DNA of 64,000 nt from Wuchereria bancrofti (lineage: Eukaryota; Nematoda; Chromadorea; Rhabditida; Onchocercidae), in assembly GCA_005281725.1 (NCBI GenBank), contig SSBO01000001.1, positions 1,286,399-1,350,398 on the forward strand, read 5' to 3'. The notes beneath the pieces were generated by a model. The model searched no databases and was not told the origin of the DNA. It was given only the letters and a program-made list of their open reading frames with translations. Both the position numbers and the translations under genes were made by a program. This document shows, piece by piece, positions 40,101 to 54,566 of the stretch. How positions within the stretch are numbered: the first letter of the stretch is position 1; each line of letters starts with the position of its first letter.

Positions 40101-40339
40101 AAACATAGAATGAATTTGTAATTTAATTTCCTTTTCTTTTTTTTTTTTTTTGAAATAAACAAAACAAAAAAAAAACTGAAGAAGCATTTATTATCAAAAA
40201 ACAAATTAAGCTTTTCTTTCTTCTTTTTTTGCTTTTTTGAAATAGAAATAAATGAGTGAAAAAGTTGAATATTTCGAGAAAAAAAATTTTTTTTTTTTCT
40301 CCAAAATGAAAAATACATGAAGAAAATTTGGTAGAGTTA
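37137..40339. other. AT-rich stretch with a perfect palindrome at 38.7 kb
   Basis: Contains AGTGATAAGG/T/CCTTATCACT (38699-38719), a perfect 10-base inverted repeat with one-base spacer, and an ATAATAATA-rich patch (38905-38990). Frames at 38043-38322 and 39749-39977 overlap on opposite frames or strands and are AT-driven. Confidence 0.5.
37195..37214. repeat. (TA)10 microsatellite
   Basis: Uninterrupted TA run, 20 bases. Confidence 0.8.
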
Positions 40340-40680
40340 AAAGCGATCGACACGCATCTGATGACAATGCCTACTGCACAGCTGTGGTAACGGCGTCATT
40401 AGCTCAATGCTCGAACACTATTCCTTGGGTTAAACCGAATGTTAGCTTTATGTGTATGTGTGTGTGTGTGTGTATGTATGTGTGTATGTCTGTCGCTCTG
40501 TACACAGACATATAAGTGCGTGTATGTGTCGGCTGGCAGAAAACAGATGTCAGATGGATAATAAATAATCTGGTGGTGGTGGCCCATCTCTCTTCTTTTG
40601 CTTCAGGAAATAAATCCTCTGAAAAGGAGACATAAGGAAGTGAGTGAAGAAGGGTGACGTACACATTGGAAGGAAGGCTA
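40340..40680. other. Even-composition islet around a TG repeat
   Basis: Left part, plus strand: open frame SDRHASDDNAYCTAVVTASL continuing to ...PWVKPNVSF before the TG repeat, after GGTAG acceptor-like bases. Right part, minus strand: an 86-codon frame beginning MYVTLLHSLPYVSFSEDLFP. Neither is bounded by good splice sites on both sides. It may be a promoter or 5' exon region, or old transposon sequence. Confidence 0.25.
40450..40493. repeat. TG/TGTA microsatellite
   Basis: TGTGTATG and GTGTGTGT runs inside the islet at 40.34-40.68 kb. The His/Thr-rich minus-strand peptides there are products of this repeat. Confidence 0.75.
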
Positions 40681-43600
40681 AAAGACGAAGAGACAACTTA
40701 TGAAATGTTCGTTAAATCAGCTGCAAATTTCAAATGATCCCTTTTGTTTATTTGCACTATGAATGAGAAGATGAATTGGAACAAATAAAATGTGTAAAAA
40801 TTTGTTTATCATTTTTATCATAAATTAGTTAGAAGAGATGGGGAATAATTGATGACGACTTCACTGATATATTAAAATTTATGAAATTATTTGTTGTAAT
40901 GATTATTTGGAAAGGTTTTTTTTTTCTTCTCTTTTTTCTTTTTCTTTTTTTTTAATCAGTTTTTTTTTGGGGGGGGGATAAAATTAATTTTTATATGATG
41001 AATGCTATTTTTGATTAAAATTATTTATATGATATGATTTATTTGATGAGAAAATAATTGTTGTTTTAATTGCTGAATTTGAGAAAAAATTCATTCAGGA
41101 TTTTAAAATTCATTTTTGAAAAATACATTTACTACAAGTTGTTTACAATAGAGATGACCGTTTCGAGAGTTAATTTCAAAAGAGGAGTCTTAACACTAAA
41201 ATGCATTAATAGGAACAATTTTAGTTTTATTTTTTATTCAGAAAGATTTTTAGATGAAAATCTAACAAATAAGCAAACAGACAAAGTTATATGATTAATG
41301 TCAATGGATGAATTAAACTGCCCTTTTTTTTTTTTAAGCTTTTGCAAGTTAAATTGATTACTTTGACCGTAATCAATCAATTCATAGTTCTGTATCTGTC
41401 TTATTGTCTAAATTGATTCAGTCTGTGTTGAATTAAATATCTTTTAGGGCTATCAATTGGAATTTTTGTGATTAAAATGTTGTACAATTGAAACGATTGA
41501 AATAAGAAATTTGTTAGCTTAATGCTGCTACTGCTACTGCTATTAAACAAAAAAGTCGATGGAAAATTGGAATGGAAGTTTGAAGAAGAAGAATGACGTC
41601 AAAATGCTTTTGTTTTAAATGCTAGGACAGTGATATATTATAGCAAATCCAAACATAATCATACATGATGGGATTTCATTTAAAAAAAAAATGGAATTGA
41701 CTAGAGATGAAGAAAATTAAAAGTCCTAATTAAGTTTTTAAGTTAAGATAAAAACGAGCTAAAATTGATTATCAACACATTAACGGAAATGTTGCAAATT
41801 CATTTTTATTTTAATTTCATCATTTATAAATTGTAAATATTGAATTTTTTTTTTTTTTTTTGATCGTGAAGAAATTCTGATCAAATTTACTTCCACTTCT
41901 TCCACTTATTATCAGGAGAGAATTACTAAAAACACTTCTAGGATTAATTTGTTCTGAATTTCATTAATTTTTATTAATTAAACAATAAGCATAATATTTT
42001 ACAAATATTACAAAATATTTTCATCCTATTTTTGGCTAGTATGATTAAATTATTTGAAATATATCCTATCTAATTGCCATCAATTTAGAAGTATTTTATA
42101 CTCACTTATACATAAATTGCAGGAATAATATGAGATCATGTATTAATCATTTCGATAATTAGTCTATTGTTTTGTTCCAAATGATATAGCACAATTCATA
42201 TTTAAATTGTATATTATTTGTATTAATAAAATGCAATAATTTTAGCCAAATATGAATTAGAAATCCGTTTTTTTGAAATTTTTATGTTTCATGACGAAAT
42301 TAAATAACAAAAACAGAAATCAAACTAATAAGTATATACATATCTTTTTTGGCAAAAAATAAAATTCATCAAAATTAAATATAATACAATTTTAAATATT
42401 ATACTATATTTACAATATCAACTAATATTTATTTCTACAAAATTACTCAAAAATTTACTTTATAAAAAACATTTATCTTCAACATTTATTTTTATAAAAA
42501 AAAATGGGTAATTAATCTCATCATTTATAGCAAATGCATTTGTCTACCATTAAACTTAAAATTGATATGATTTGAAGATATTCAAAGATATTAATTAACG
42601 ATATATAATATTGCGTATTTTAATACTGTGTACTTTGATGCTAAATTTTGAAAAGCTTTTGAAAATGTTTTTTTTTTTTTAAATTTATCTTTCTTTTAGA
42701 TTTGCTTCGCAATCATTGAGCTAATTCATCTATCCAAAAAGCTTATCATTAGTTTTGTTTAATGAACCATCATTATGAATCAATTCCTTTTATCAGGAAG
42801 AATGGAGTAATCGTTGAAGTTGTGAGATCATTGCATTGAAATAGTTAAATAACAGAAAACAAATCAAATAGCTAATGTGAAAAGATGAAAAAAAAAAAAA
42901 AAAAATTTAGTTTTAGGATTTACAAGTGAAATATGCTTCTGCTAGCAGTACAACTGTTGCAAAACTTAGAAAATAATAATAATTAAATAGAAGCACAAAG
43001 TGAATATAACTCAAAGTCATTAAATTAACATTGATTGAAATTTTTAATTTAACAATAAAGATTTAATGACCATTGCAAATACTAAAATTATTGATGCAAT
43101 TAGCTAACATTATCTTATATAATTCAAAAATTTTTAATAGCTTTATTTATTAACTTTTATTCCTAGCTACTTGTCAATATATCAAAATAATGAAATATTA
43201 GTATTGGAATATGTAATATTTGCTAAATGCTAATTACAACGTTTCATGTTCCATATTTATGTGCAAAAAAATATTTTGTTATTCTTAAATAACTTCACAA
43301 AACTTAGAAAGAAAAAATTTATTCAATTTAGAAAAAAGCAGTGAATCAAAGATCTTGTAAATAAATTTTTTAAAAAAAAACGAAATTAATGGCAAAAACT
43401 TGTAATCTTTTAATTGTTTAATTAAATATTGGTAATGAAAATGGAATCCGGAAATTTGTTCTGAAAAGAAGTTAAAAGATTAGAAAATTTAGTAGTATAT
43501 ATCAAATATTCTTAAGTATTGATTACAATATTTTTTATTCAAATTAAACAGGAAAATAGAGTTTAGATCAATAACAATTTGCATGCCATAAGATTATTTC

Positions 43601-46600
43601 TTTAATCGAAATAAACTTTAGTCTTCCTAATTATGCTTTAATAGAATAAACTTTTTGCAATGTAATTAATAAATTAAAATTTTAAGCACATTACTTTAAA
43701 GTAAATTAAAAATTTCTAGAATTACAGAAGTAAAAAAAAAGTGTAATAAAAGATGTATTTTATCGCATTTAATTATTTAACTTTTATAATCGAAATGATA
43801 TTATTAGACTGATATAATTCCTTTACTTGCTTATAAGTAATTTGATGGGAGCAATAAAAGATAAAAGTTTGAAAAAAATAAAATGACAAAAGAGAGAGAA
43901 AGAGAGAAAGGAAGAGAAAAAGAAAGGGAAAAAAAAGAAGATCCGAATCGTTAAAGCAACAAATCGTTGTCGTACACTTTTGAAACTATTTTAACAAAAA
44001 AATGAATGTGAAACAAAATTAATAAAAAGATCAAAGGAATCGGTGAATGAAAAAAAAAGAAAAAACGGGAAAATATATTATTATTAATAATGAAATTATA
44101 TATCAAATATGGCTAAATATTAATTAAAACTAAGCTTTCTTTTTTTTTTTAAATTTCACAAAATTAAATATTCACAAAATTAGACAAATATTTTGTCAAT
44201 TATTATGTATTTTTGTAAACTAATTTTGCTTCTGTAAAAAAAAAACTTTTTTTCTTCTTTTTGTATCATTCTTAATGTTATTATCTCAGATGATAAATGT
44301 TCAAAAATTTAACATTTTTAATTTTAAAAATGAAACATTTTAAAATTTTAGTATAATATTTCTATCAACATTTGTCAAAATTGTCAAAAGTTTTAATCGT
44401 TACTTAAGAATGAATGACGCACATTCTATTGGAATATAATCAAAACCAAAGAGAAATTTTGTTTCAAAATATAAAAATAAAAAAGAAAAGAAAAGAAAAG
44501 CAATGGTTTATATTGATGGACAGAATGGAAGCTTATTTCATTCTTATTTTTCAAATTGAATGGCATGATATGATGGTGGTGGTGGTGGTTTAGCAGTTAG
44601 CAAAAATTGTGAATCTTTTTTGAGAAACTTGCATATACGAATTCATTGAATCAAATTTTGTCAAAAGAAAAAAAAAAGTGAAATGAAATGAAATGAAGCA
44701 ATTCTTAAATGAGCAAAATAAGCAGCTCAAAATGTAAAATTTTTTATTTTATTTTTTTTCATTGTTGCTTATCATTTGTTGCTACTTTTTTTTTAACCAA
44801 TTGAATTGTTAAAAAGAAATCATTGCAAAATAATGAGAGAAAATAAATGTAAAAATGAAGAAGAAAAAGAAACAAAAACAAAAACAAAAAGAAAAAAGAA
44901 AGAAAACTGAAATATTAGCAAAGCTTTAGAAGATTTGAAAGTTCCAAGAAATCATTTTGAAATGTTTGAGAAATCACTTGAAATTTTCATTTTTCAATTT
45001 TTTTTTCTCTGATGTTTAATTTATTAGTTTACTAACTGATACCTTTTTTTTTTTGTTTGGTTTGATTAGCTACCTATCTTATTAATCAATGACATAATCT
45101 ATTTTCTTGTAATTTAATTAATATATTAAAAGAAAAAAGTAATAGTAATAACACATCATTTTATCATTTTTGAAAAAAAAGAAATATTGCAGCTAGAAAT
45201 TGTATTATTAATGAATGATCTAATTATTGAATTATGACAAGATATTTGTACTGCAATGTGGGAATCAACATAAAAGTAATTATAAACACCGAAAAATCGA
45301 TGTATTATTTGAGAGAAATATTAATTTCTTGATATTTTAATTAATATTTTTTAATTCTATTATTAAAGCATTCTAGCTTTGTATTCAAAATGTAAATATA
45401 AATTTATTATATAAATCAAATTTATCACACGAAGGAGTAAATATCTAATATTTGATGTGACATTTATTATGATATTAATCGTAATGATTGATTTCTATTA
45501 TCGCAAACAATAGAAATTTAAAAATTAATCAATACCTGTTGAAATTTATGAAAGATCAGAACTTAATTAGTGTTAATTGGATGAAATAAGTAAGTTAAGT
45601 ATAAAAATAATATTGAAATGATTAAACGATTTCTGCTACTTCTGTATCATTTCGTTGTCAAACAGTAATATAGAGCAAGTAGGATCGAGTAATGAAAGTA
45701 TAGAATGAGAAAAAGTCAAACAAACTATTTTTTTACTTTTCAGATTTTAGCTCTTCTTTCATTAAGTCCTTTTAATCCAATTATTCCTAATTATTTAGCA
45801 TAAAAAGTAACGGTAAAAAATAAGTACTTTTATAAAATTTTATTTTAATCGCACTAAAAATTAGAGCTTTATAAGTCAGAAAATTATTATTATTTATTTA
45901 TTGTTAATTTGTTTTAGATTTACCAATAATTCAATATTATTCAATAAGTTTTTCTCAGCAATTGATATCAATTTAATGCATGGTTTTATCAAATTGATAT
46001 TTAATTGACTCCATTAATAAGTATTAATTTACTAGTTTAATCATTAATTGTTATTATTAATATTAATTTATTAACTTCATTAATTTAATTACTAAGTAAT
46101 TTAGCATTTTTGTTTTTCTAACAATGTTATGTTGCTAACTTATTGGAAAAAAGTAATTATTAGATAGTATCAATACTATTATATTTACAGTGTAGGCATA
46201 AGTAATGTTATCATTAAATGAGCTAATAGTATCAGTTTAATAGATATTTGTTCCAAGGCTTTATCAAATCATTTCTAGGAAAAATGTCTTTGCTTGCTTG
46301 ATAATCACTAAATGATTCATTCATATTTTTGGTAAATTTGATTGAAAATATATGCTAAAATTTAAAGTAGTCTTATTTTAAATTGCAAAAAAAGAAAAAT
46401 TACTTCTGTCTTTTTTACTTTTTTTTTAGCTAAGAAAAAGTCTATTCATGGAAGAAAATACAGAATAAAAATATTTTTTAAAAATTCGTTCAAAATTTCC
46501 TTGAATTCGTATTTTTTCTTTTCTGTTTTGGGATTAATAGGAATAGAAGGGAAAAAAGAAAGCAAAATAGCATTTGAGAAAAAATAAGCTGAAATGATAA

Positions 46601-49189
46601 TAATGCTTGAAGTATAAAATGAGAAAGAAAAAAGTTAAAAGGAAAAAGAAAAAAAAAATTTCTCCATACTTTAATTTTTGTCATTCATCATTGAAATATT
46701 TGCTTAGCATACTTCCAGAAAAGCAATCTGATAATAATCCCTTCTTTTTGACCTTTAACTTTAAATTTTCACTGCGCATATCATTTCACATTAATTTCCC
46801 TTAACAACCTCTCTCTCTCCCTCTTTCTCTCTCTCTCTCCGTTAAACTTTATCTCTTTACACTCGATGCAAAAATTTGAACTAGCAAATTTAAATAAATG
46901 ATTACGCAAAAAATGCTCCTAAAATATTCAACTCTAAAATCACTACACATTAAGTTATTTATCGCAGTAAAATATTCTTACTTATATTTATTCAAATTTT
47001 GAAAATAAATAAATAAATAAGTGAATAAAATAAATAAATACACTATAAGTACCATTCCAGAATATTTAACAAAAATAAAACTATTAATTAGTTCTTTCTT
47101 TTTTACTTTTTTTAAAACTGTTACTTCATTCATATTAACACTCAGAAAAGAAGTGAAACAATGAAATAAAGTCGATCGACTTATTAATGTTTTTCTCAAC
47201 TTTTAGATTTTGAAGTGTTATTCCATTAATAATCTTTAAAATTTCCCTCTCTCTCTCTCTCTCTCTTTCTCCCTCTCTCCTTCTCTTTTTCGCTCTATAG
47301 ATACATATATACATTAACAGTTCATTGCTTTTATCTTACAGAGATTAATCAAATTTTAACTGACATTTCTAGGAATATATGAAAATAGCAAAAAATGAAT
47401 TGTATATGTATTTTTTCTAAGATATTGGATTATCATATTGATAAGCTATGACAAATAGTCAATAAATCAAATTATTGTTCTTGTGATAAGTAATGTTTTT
47501 TAGATTAGAATTTTCAGATAAATAATGATTGATAAGAATTCAGTAATAGCTAATTAACAGTGGAAATTGAAGTGAAATAAATATATATTAAAAATTTTTA
47601 AATTTTAAAATATCATTTATGAATTGGAATTGTTCGTTAATTATAAATTGAAATTGTACCATAAAAATAGGTTAGTTAATAGAAAGTTGCTCTTAATTTG
47701 ATAAATCTTTGAAAAATGATATAAATATTTTGAAATAAATTCAGCTAATTTTTTCATTTTCTTGAAACAGAATTTTTGAATGGAATTCCGGAAACTTCAA
47801 GAAATTCCTAACGAGAAAAGTTGATTCGCAAAACTATGTTTCATACTTTTTCTTCTCTTTCATCTTTTCCTATAGCAAATTGCCAGTGATAAAATAGATT
47901 TTAAAAAATTTAAGTTACTGAAAAAAAAAAACATTAAAGTTCATTTCATTCACATTCATCTTAAAAAATATTAACTAAATCAAAATTGTATAAAACGTTC
48001 AATTAATCCTTTCAATTTATTTTTTTCTGAAATTGTTTTGCATCAATTTCTTAAACTCAAAATTTTATTTTCATGAAGCAAAAATTCAAACTACTTATTT
48101 CATTTAATTTGCTTCTTCCTATGTTTAAGGTTATGATTTATTGCCATCATCAATTGAACTTCTAGTGTCGAAACGATTTGTATGCATGAAATAATTTGAA
48201 GCATAGAAAATTTGTTCTCTTAGATTTTAAAATAAAATTTGTTCTATACTTTTTTTTCTCCTGGATTTTGAATTTCCAAATTTAGGATTTATATTTACAT
48301 ATGTGACTCGTTTGGTTTCTTAAAAAAAAAAATTAATATTACGAATTTATATCATTTTGATCAATTAGCAAAATGGGTTGTTAATAAATGCTAAAGTTAT
48401 TTTAATTAACGATAGCAATAGCATTAGCTATTCAATTCATTTAAGATTTTTTAGATATGATTGAAATGTTTACTGAGAGATTACCCTTTCAGTGATTAGT
48501 GTTTCTCTCAGAATCTGTAACTTTTCAAAGCTCAAAAAAGCATTAATGGATCGAAAGATTTTAAGAGATATTCTTAGACAAATTTTTAAAACTTAGTTTG
48601 ACTAATTTTCTTCAATTCTGCAAATTAATGCATTTTAAAAATGATAAAAATACAATGATAGAAATGTTAGGATGTCTCCGTGATTTCCAATTGCTAATCA
48701 GGTTATCAACGTTGTTGCTTGCTTAATAAATTGAATTATTGCATAAATTAATTTAACACTGTTTGTCTTTGTCAACTATAATTTTTTATGTGATTAGTTT
48801 TGTTGCAATGATCAATGGTTGCATAATTTTTTTAAAAAAATATAGTAAAAACTTTTAAAAGTCTTCGAAAGTATAAAATACGTTAAAATACGATCATTTG
48901 ATTTTGAGCTGATTACTTTAATGCTCAAGAAATATTTGCAAAAGCATATAATTCATATCAAATTTTTGAATTCAAAAATTAATCGACATGATCACGTTTG
49001 TATTACGTCATATCACGCTATATCACGTTATATTCTTATGAAATGAAGTAGTAATATCATAAAAATACACGTAATGTCTAACATTTGTTAGGATGTAATT
49101 TTAATAAAATGACGAATTTTCCTTTTTTTTTATAAAGTCTTTTAGAGTGTAAAAAAAAAGTGCTTATTGTAAATAACATAATTTTGGGC

Positions 49190-49300
49190 AATAGCCCCTT
49201 GAGTGGCAATTGTTAGCCCGGTAAAGCCTAGCTTGGCCTGGCTTTAGTGAGGGTGGTGGATTCCGAAAAATGCCGAATGACGTAATTCGTTGTCAAAATT
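49190..49300. other. Small GC-rich patch
   Basis: TTAGCCCGGTAAAGCC followed by TAGCTTGGCCTGGCTTTAG, with AAAGCC/GGCTTT able to form a six-base stem. The reverse complement of 38815-38842 contains CCTAGCTCGGCCT, a near match to CCTAGCTTGGCCT here. No tRNA fold can be drawn; it could be a short dispersed element. Confidence 0.25.
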
Positions 49301-49839
49301 GCTGCCAGATAATTACTCCTTTGAATATATTTCCCTTTTGCTATACTCGCAAAGTAATCAGCAGAAAATTATTAGTTATACTAAATTTTACTGCAAATTC
49401 ATCATAAAGGCAAAAATATCACTCAATGACATAAGAGGTTTTCGATTTCGAAATAACTAAAAATTGCTACTTTTCACAATAAAAACGTAATTTTAAAACT
49501 AATTTTAAATCTGATTCAAATTTAGTCAGTGATAAGTTTTAGAAAATATTTTTACGAAGAAAACTTTTAATTGCAATGAAAATGACTTAAATTTTTTAAA
49601 TGAAGTAAGTTCAATTTTTTTCAAAGCAATTAATAAATGAAAATAAATTTTTTTTGTCTTAAAAAATTTGGAAAGTTCTTTTAAAAAAAATGATATAAAG
49701 TGAGCCAAAAAAAAAAATCTGATATGATAGCATTTATTATATGGAAAGGAAACGACGTGTTTTTTTGAAATATCATAAATTTTGGAATATATATATATAT
49801 TATAAATATATATGAAAAAATACAAAATATATATATATA

Positions 49840-49934
49840 NNNNNNNNNNNNNNNNNNNNNNNNNNNNNNNNNNNNNNNNNNNNNNNNNNNNNNNNNNNNN
49901 NNNNNNNNNNNNNNNNNNNNNNNNNNNNNNNNNN
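49840..49934. other. Assembly gap (95 N)
   Basis: Run of N bordered on the left by ATATATATATA. The gap probably reflects a TA-rich repeat; its true length is unknown. Confidence 0.98.
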
Positions 49935-50177
49935 TTTTTTTAATAAAAAATGGTTAATGTTTGAAAAAATTTAATAGAAAATTTAATTGACAAGAATAAA
50001 AATAATCCTTTAATCAATATTTTATTAATTTTAATTGATAAATTTTTCATAGAAATAAATAGTTATAAAAAAAATAAATGAATAGTTACAAAAAATAAAT
50101 TACATATGTAGCATTAATGATAAAAAAAGTTGTGAAAAGATGAAGAGATTTTAAGAAAAAATGAATGATGAAAAGGT

Positions 50178-50226
50178 TGTGATGATGTGATAATGTGACG
50201 TTGTGACGATGTGACAATGTGACAAT
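50178..50226. repeat. 9-base minisatellite
   Basis: Degenerate units of GATGTGACA and AATGTGACA, about five in a row. Confidence 0.65.
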
Positions 50227-50429
50227 ATAATGATAATCTTTTTTTTTTTTGAAAAATCTGGGAAATAAAGTTTTAAAAAGAACGAAGTGGGGGACAAGGG
50301 CTTGAAAGTGAAGAATATAAGCTCTTTTATATTAAAATTGTTTATGCATGCCTAGAGAATCTTCTTTTTTCCATTTGGATGACAAGCATTACAACTTAAA
50401 TACTTTTTTAACTTAACCAATAATGTAAT

Positions 50430-50485
50430 ACACACAGGGACACATACACATACACAGACACATACACATACACACACATATATAT
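50430..50485. repeat. ACACAT/ACACAG hexanucleotide microsatellite
   Basis: Irregular CACATA and CACAGA units running into CACACACATATATAT. Confidence 0.7.
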
Positions 50486-53400
50486 AAATTATACATAGAC
50501 AAAACATTAATCACATTTGTTGACATGTAAGGATCCAATTAATTGTTTAATTTAAGCCAAAATTGTAAAATTATATTGCAAATATCGGAAATAAAAATTT
50601 TTGTTTGAAATGAGAAGAGACGTGATATAAATGGGATGGAATAATGGATAAGATAAACAATAAGTAAGGCCAAAGATTTCTTCTAACTCTTAAAATGAAG
50701 CATTAGAAAATCCTTAGAAGAAATTAACTGAATTATGAAAATGAAATTAAAATGCATTTTTTTTTTTCTGAATTATGCATTATTGAATTAATTTAAGTAA
50801 ATTGTTGAAAGGCTTTGATATTTTGATTGTATTTATAAATGATTGATACTATAGATGAATACATAATTCCAGGGATACATTTTAAAGTTCAAATGATCAT
50901 TTCAGATATCTTTTTAACTTACAAAGTATCAGCTAGAAAAATACTAAAATATACAAGCACCAGAAATATCAAAACTCTTTAGGTTTATTGAAGTGACAAG
51001 TGAAATAAAGACAGAGATTTGATGTTATCAATAGATAGAACTCAGTATCAGATATCATTAGATAATTTTTCAACTTTAAGTACAATGTTTAAAATTTTCT
51101 CCTTCTAAATATTTCGGATTTCCATAGCATATGAAAAACTTAAGGTAGTAAACAGGTACCTTAAATTTTCCATATGCTGAAATATTTTCTGGCCAAAATT
51201 TATTGCAATTAAAAAGTGATAATTTCGCAAGGGTTACGATCAGTGATATTCTTCCTACAAAAACCAATGCTATTAAATATATTTTTTCTATCTAAGATTT
51301 AGTTTAGTATTATTTTTTTTGTTGTGTATTCCAAAAAAATTAGATCTTTTAAATTCGTTTAAGAAATTTCATTAGAAAGCAATAATATTTTGACAGATAG
51401 TAAATGTTTACCAACTACCCATAGTAAATCACTTCGAGCAAAAGATGTGCTAAGGTAAGGTTTTTAATACTTTTTTCCTATAAATTACCTGTGCCAAACA
51501 GAATTATTATTATTACTGTTAAGACTAGAACGTACTATGAGTCTAAATTCATTGTTGTACCTCCATTTAAAATATTAGTAAATATTAAAACCTGGCTGAA
51601 ATCAAGTAATTATATCACTTTTTATTTAATTATCGATCAAAATTTTTTAATGTTTAATTCTATTTTGTAATAATTTTAGATTAGATTGTTTTCTTGAAAC
51701 AAATGTGCCATTCAAGTGGAAATTTTTCACCTCATCTAATTGTAGGACAGACGAAAGTTCACTAAATTCCCTAAAGACTGAATAATTCTGCCATTTTTCA
51801 TTACAGCGATAAAAATTTGCGATTTTCAATGCTTCTTGCGGGATTATGAACTATCATTAGCATATTCATTTCTAAAAAGAGACAATATGCATTGTCTTAT
51901 TTGACACTTTAAGAATATATGTAAGTTAGAAAATGACTCATCGAGCATGCAGTTGACGTGAATGCAGCGTTGTAATGGTATTCTGAGGCAAAATTGCCAG
52001 AACATCTATAAATTGCTTTTGATTCTTATTATCTGATCAGTAAATAGAAAAAAAAGAAGTGCAAGACGAGTTGTAGAATGCAAAAATGTATGTTTGCTCT
52101 ACCGGCGAAAACATTTTGTTATTTCAGGACACTATAAATTTAAGCAAACTTCAAGCAAAAACATTTCAATGTTCTTGCAAAAATTTCGTCCGTTTTAAAT
52201 TTGTTTTCAATTTAATCGTTTTTTAAAATTTAAAATTTTGTTTTTGCTACAGAATAAAAAAGTTTTCACTTTTTTTAAAAAAAATCTACTTATTTGGAAA
52301 TTTTGAAAATAAAAACATTGAATAATAGTTAATTCGCAAAAGTATATTCTAAGATTAATTTTTCTTTTATTTTCAAATTGTATACATTATGGGATGAAAT
52401 GAAAAAAGAACATATAGCAAATAAAATTCGTATAATGTTAAGATAGTAAAAATGTAGTCATTTAATCATCATCATCAAAAAAAAAAAAGTTATCAAATTT
52501 AATTCAACCTGAAATATCATATTTTGATTTTTAGGATATGAGATATTATTGCATCAAATGTTAATGAATCATCTGGTTTTATGGTATTATTTGTTAAATG
52601 TTGAAATGATTAGTTCAGATAGATAATTCGAAATAACATTTGCATATATGATAATGCATGAGAAAAAGTTAAGCAGAACTTCCCACTACCATTTTAAAAT
52701 ATGTATAATATAAAATATCAAACATTCAATAATTTATATGCTTGCAAATGGATAAATTGTAAATGGAAAATCTAGTTAAATAAAAAATGCATTTTCAGTA
52801 ATTCGTGAAAAAAATTAATAATTAATTTTTTTTAAAAAAAAAATGGATAATAAAATTTTTAATATCGTTTACTAATGATAAAATTTAGTTTTAGGAAAAC
52901 AATATTTTGATAAAATTTTTTTTTATGAGCAAAATATTATTATTCTAAAAATAAGTTTCATCATTAGTAGACAATTTTAAAACAATGATTTTTCTTTTAC
53001 ATTAATTGTCAAACTTTTCAAGAAACAATTAGTTTCATTTCTAAATTTGAGAATTCTTCCAAAACTCTTTTTTTGTCCTAAACTACCACTAAACTGTGTT
53101 CGAATTTCAATTCAGATTTATTGCATCACAAATTTAAAATTCTCATAAATGTTAGCCTATATTTGTTCTTAAGTTTTAGGATTGTTCACACTTATAATTA
53201 TAGATATTACAGAGTGAAATTTCATCGAATTTATCGCATAGCTGAATTAATCAAAAAAGCATGGAGCTTTCTTGTCGTACTGTTAACGCTAAAAATCATA
53301 ATTATCAAATTTTTAAATGTGGAAAAAATTTCAGAAGTTTTAGCTTTAAAAAAAGTTTAAAAAAAAAGTGATTTTCAGTCTAGTATTTAGCAATGAAAAG

Positions 53401-53662
53401 GAAACAAAGAGAGTAAATTGAGAGATTGAATTACAAATAAACAATGATGAAAACGAACATAAAATAGTTTTTATGTTTGAAACGAATTTCTTTGCTACAT
53501 TCCTCACTTTTAAAGTTTTTAAAGATATTTTTAAATTATTTCTCATCTCACTTTTTCCTTTGTAACTTTATTTGTTACGGTCAAAGAGAAAAATGTAAGA
53601 GTTTAGCTGATTTAAAAGTGTGAAATGAAAAGTGATATTGAAATGACAGCCAAAATTTAATT

Positions 53663-53935
53663 TAGAAATCAAAGAAGAATTGAAAATAGCATTGTTTCCT
53701 CGAAAAATTTTCTCAACAAACTTTCTATTTTTATAAAATTTTATCAAATTTAATAAAATCATCTTTAATGAAATGTAAAATGATTGAAACGTTTAAATAA
53801 GCATAACCCAACATATTGTACCAATTAATTTAGAAAATAAAGAAGAATTGAAAATAGCATTGGCAATTTTCTCGATAAACTTTTTATTATCTTATAAAAT
53901 TTTCATCAAATTTTATAAAATCATTTTATAAAAAT
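53663..53935. repeat. Imperfect direct duplication of about 100 bases
   Basis: AAAGAAGAATTGAAAATAGC recurs about 169 bases later with similar following sequence (TTTCTC.A.AAACTTT, TATAAAATTTT, ATCAAATTT, AAAATCAT). AT-rich and non-coding. Confidence 0.55.
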
Positions 53936-54036
53936 CTAGTAATATAATAATATTAAAATTAAAATAATATTAAAATTAAAATAATTTATTCAGCATCCTA
54001 ATTAATTATAGAATTGAAAAATTATTTAAATTTCAA

Positions 54037-54566
54037 TTTTCATATTTTATTTTTGATTTAAGTTTTATTTTTAACTCAAAATTATTTGTTCCATCAATAA
54101 TTAAATGAAAGATAATATAACTATGAATGAAATTATTGATCTCAAAGGACAACAATGATTACTGTTGATTGTCTCTTTATCACTTTACGTCTCCATGACA
54201 ATAAGGCATTATTATTACAATGCAAAACTGCCACTACATTTCTTTATAATTACACTATGCTTAATGGTAAGGCAGATAAAATTAAAATGTTAGTAATTAC
54301 GGCATTTGTGACAGATTTGACCGTTATCAATGCCATCCACCGCGTCATCTATGCTTCATTAAGTACTTCATTAGATATTTTAGATAGAAATAATATTTAA
54401 TATTCTTGTATGGATAATTTTTCTATTAATTAATATTTTATTACATTAATTTTTGATATAAAAATTTTCAAATTTAAAATTTAAAAATTTTCATACTTCA
54501 TTCTATTTAAGTTTCATTTTTAATTCAAAAATACTTATTCTCATCAATGATCAAATGAAAGATTTT
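54037..54566. repeat. Imperfect direct repeats flanking the 54.2 kb ORF
   Basis: Stretches at 54037-54111 and 54494-54566 share TTTAAGTTT(T/C)ATTTTTAA(C/T)TCAAAA, then CATCAAT.ATYAAATGAAAGA, in the same orientation, about 457 bases apart. Confidence 0.5.
54155..54400 (+). other. ORF of 81 codons between two similar flanks, coding status unclear
   Basis: The plus-strand frame reads MITVDCLFITLRLHDNKALL... to ...SLSTSLDILDRNNI. Its base composition is more even than the flanks, mainly around 54300-54350. No motif recognised. The stretches on either side (54037-54111 and 54494-54566) are imperfect copies of each other, so the segment may sit inside a duplication or insertion. Confidence 0.2.

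Noticed and set aside
40399..40664. His/Thr-rich minus frames of 62 and 86 codons
   Set aside because: Two overlapping frames both read through the TG repeat; repeat translation explains their length.
46490..46804. Overlapping frames on both strands near 46.6 kb
   Set aside because: Lys- and Phe-rich products of A/T runs, mutually overlapping and without support.
49190..49300. tRNA gene in the GC patch
   Set aside because: No acceptor stem, anticodon arm or GTTCRANNC B-box could be placed.
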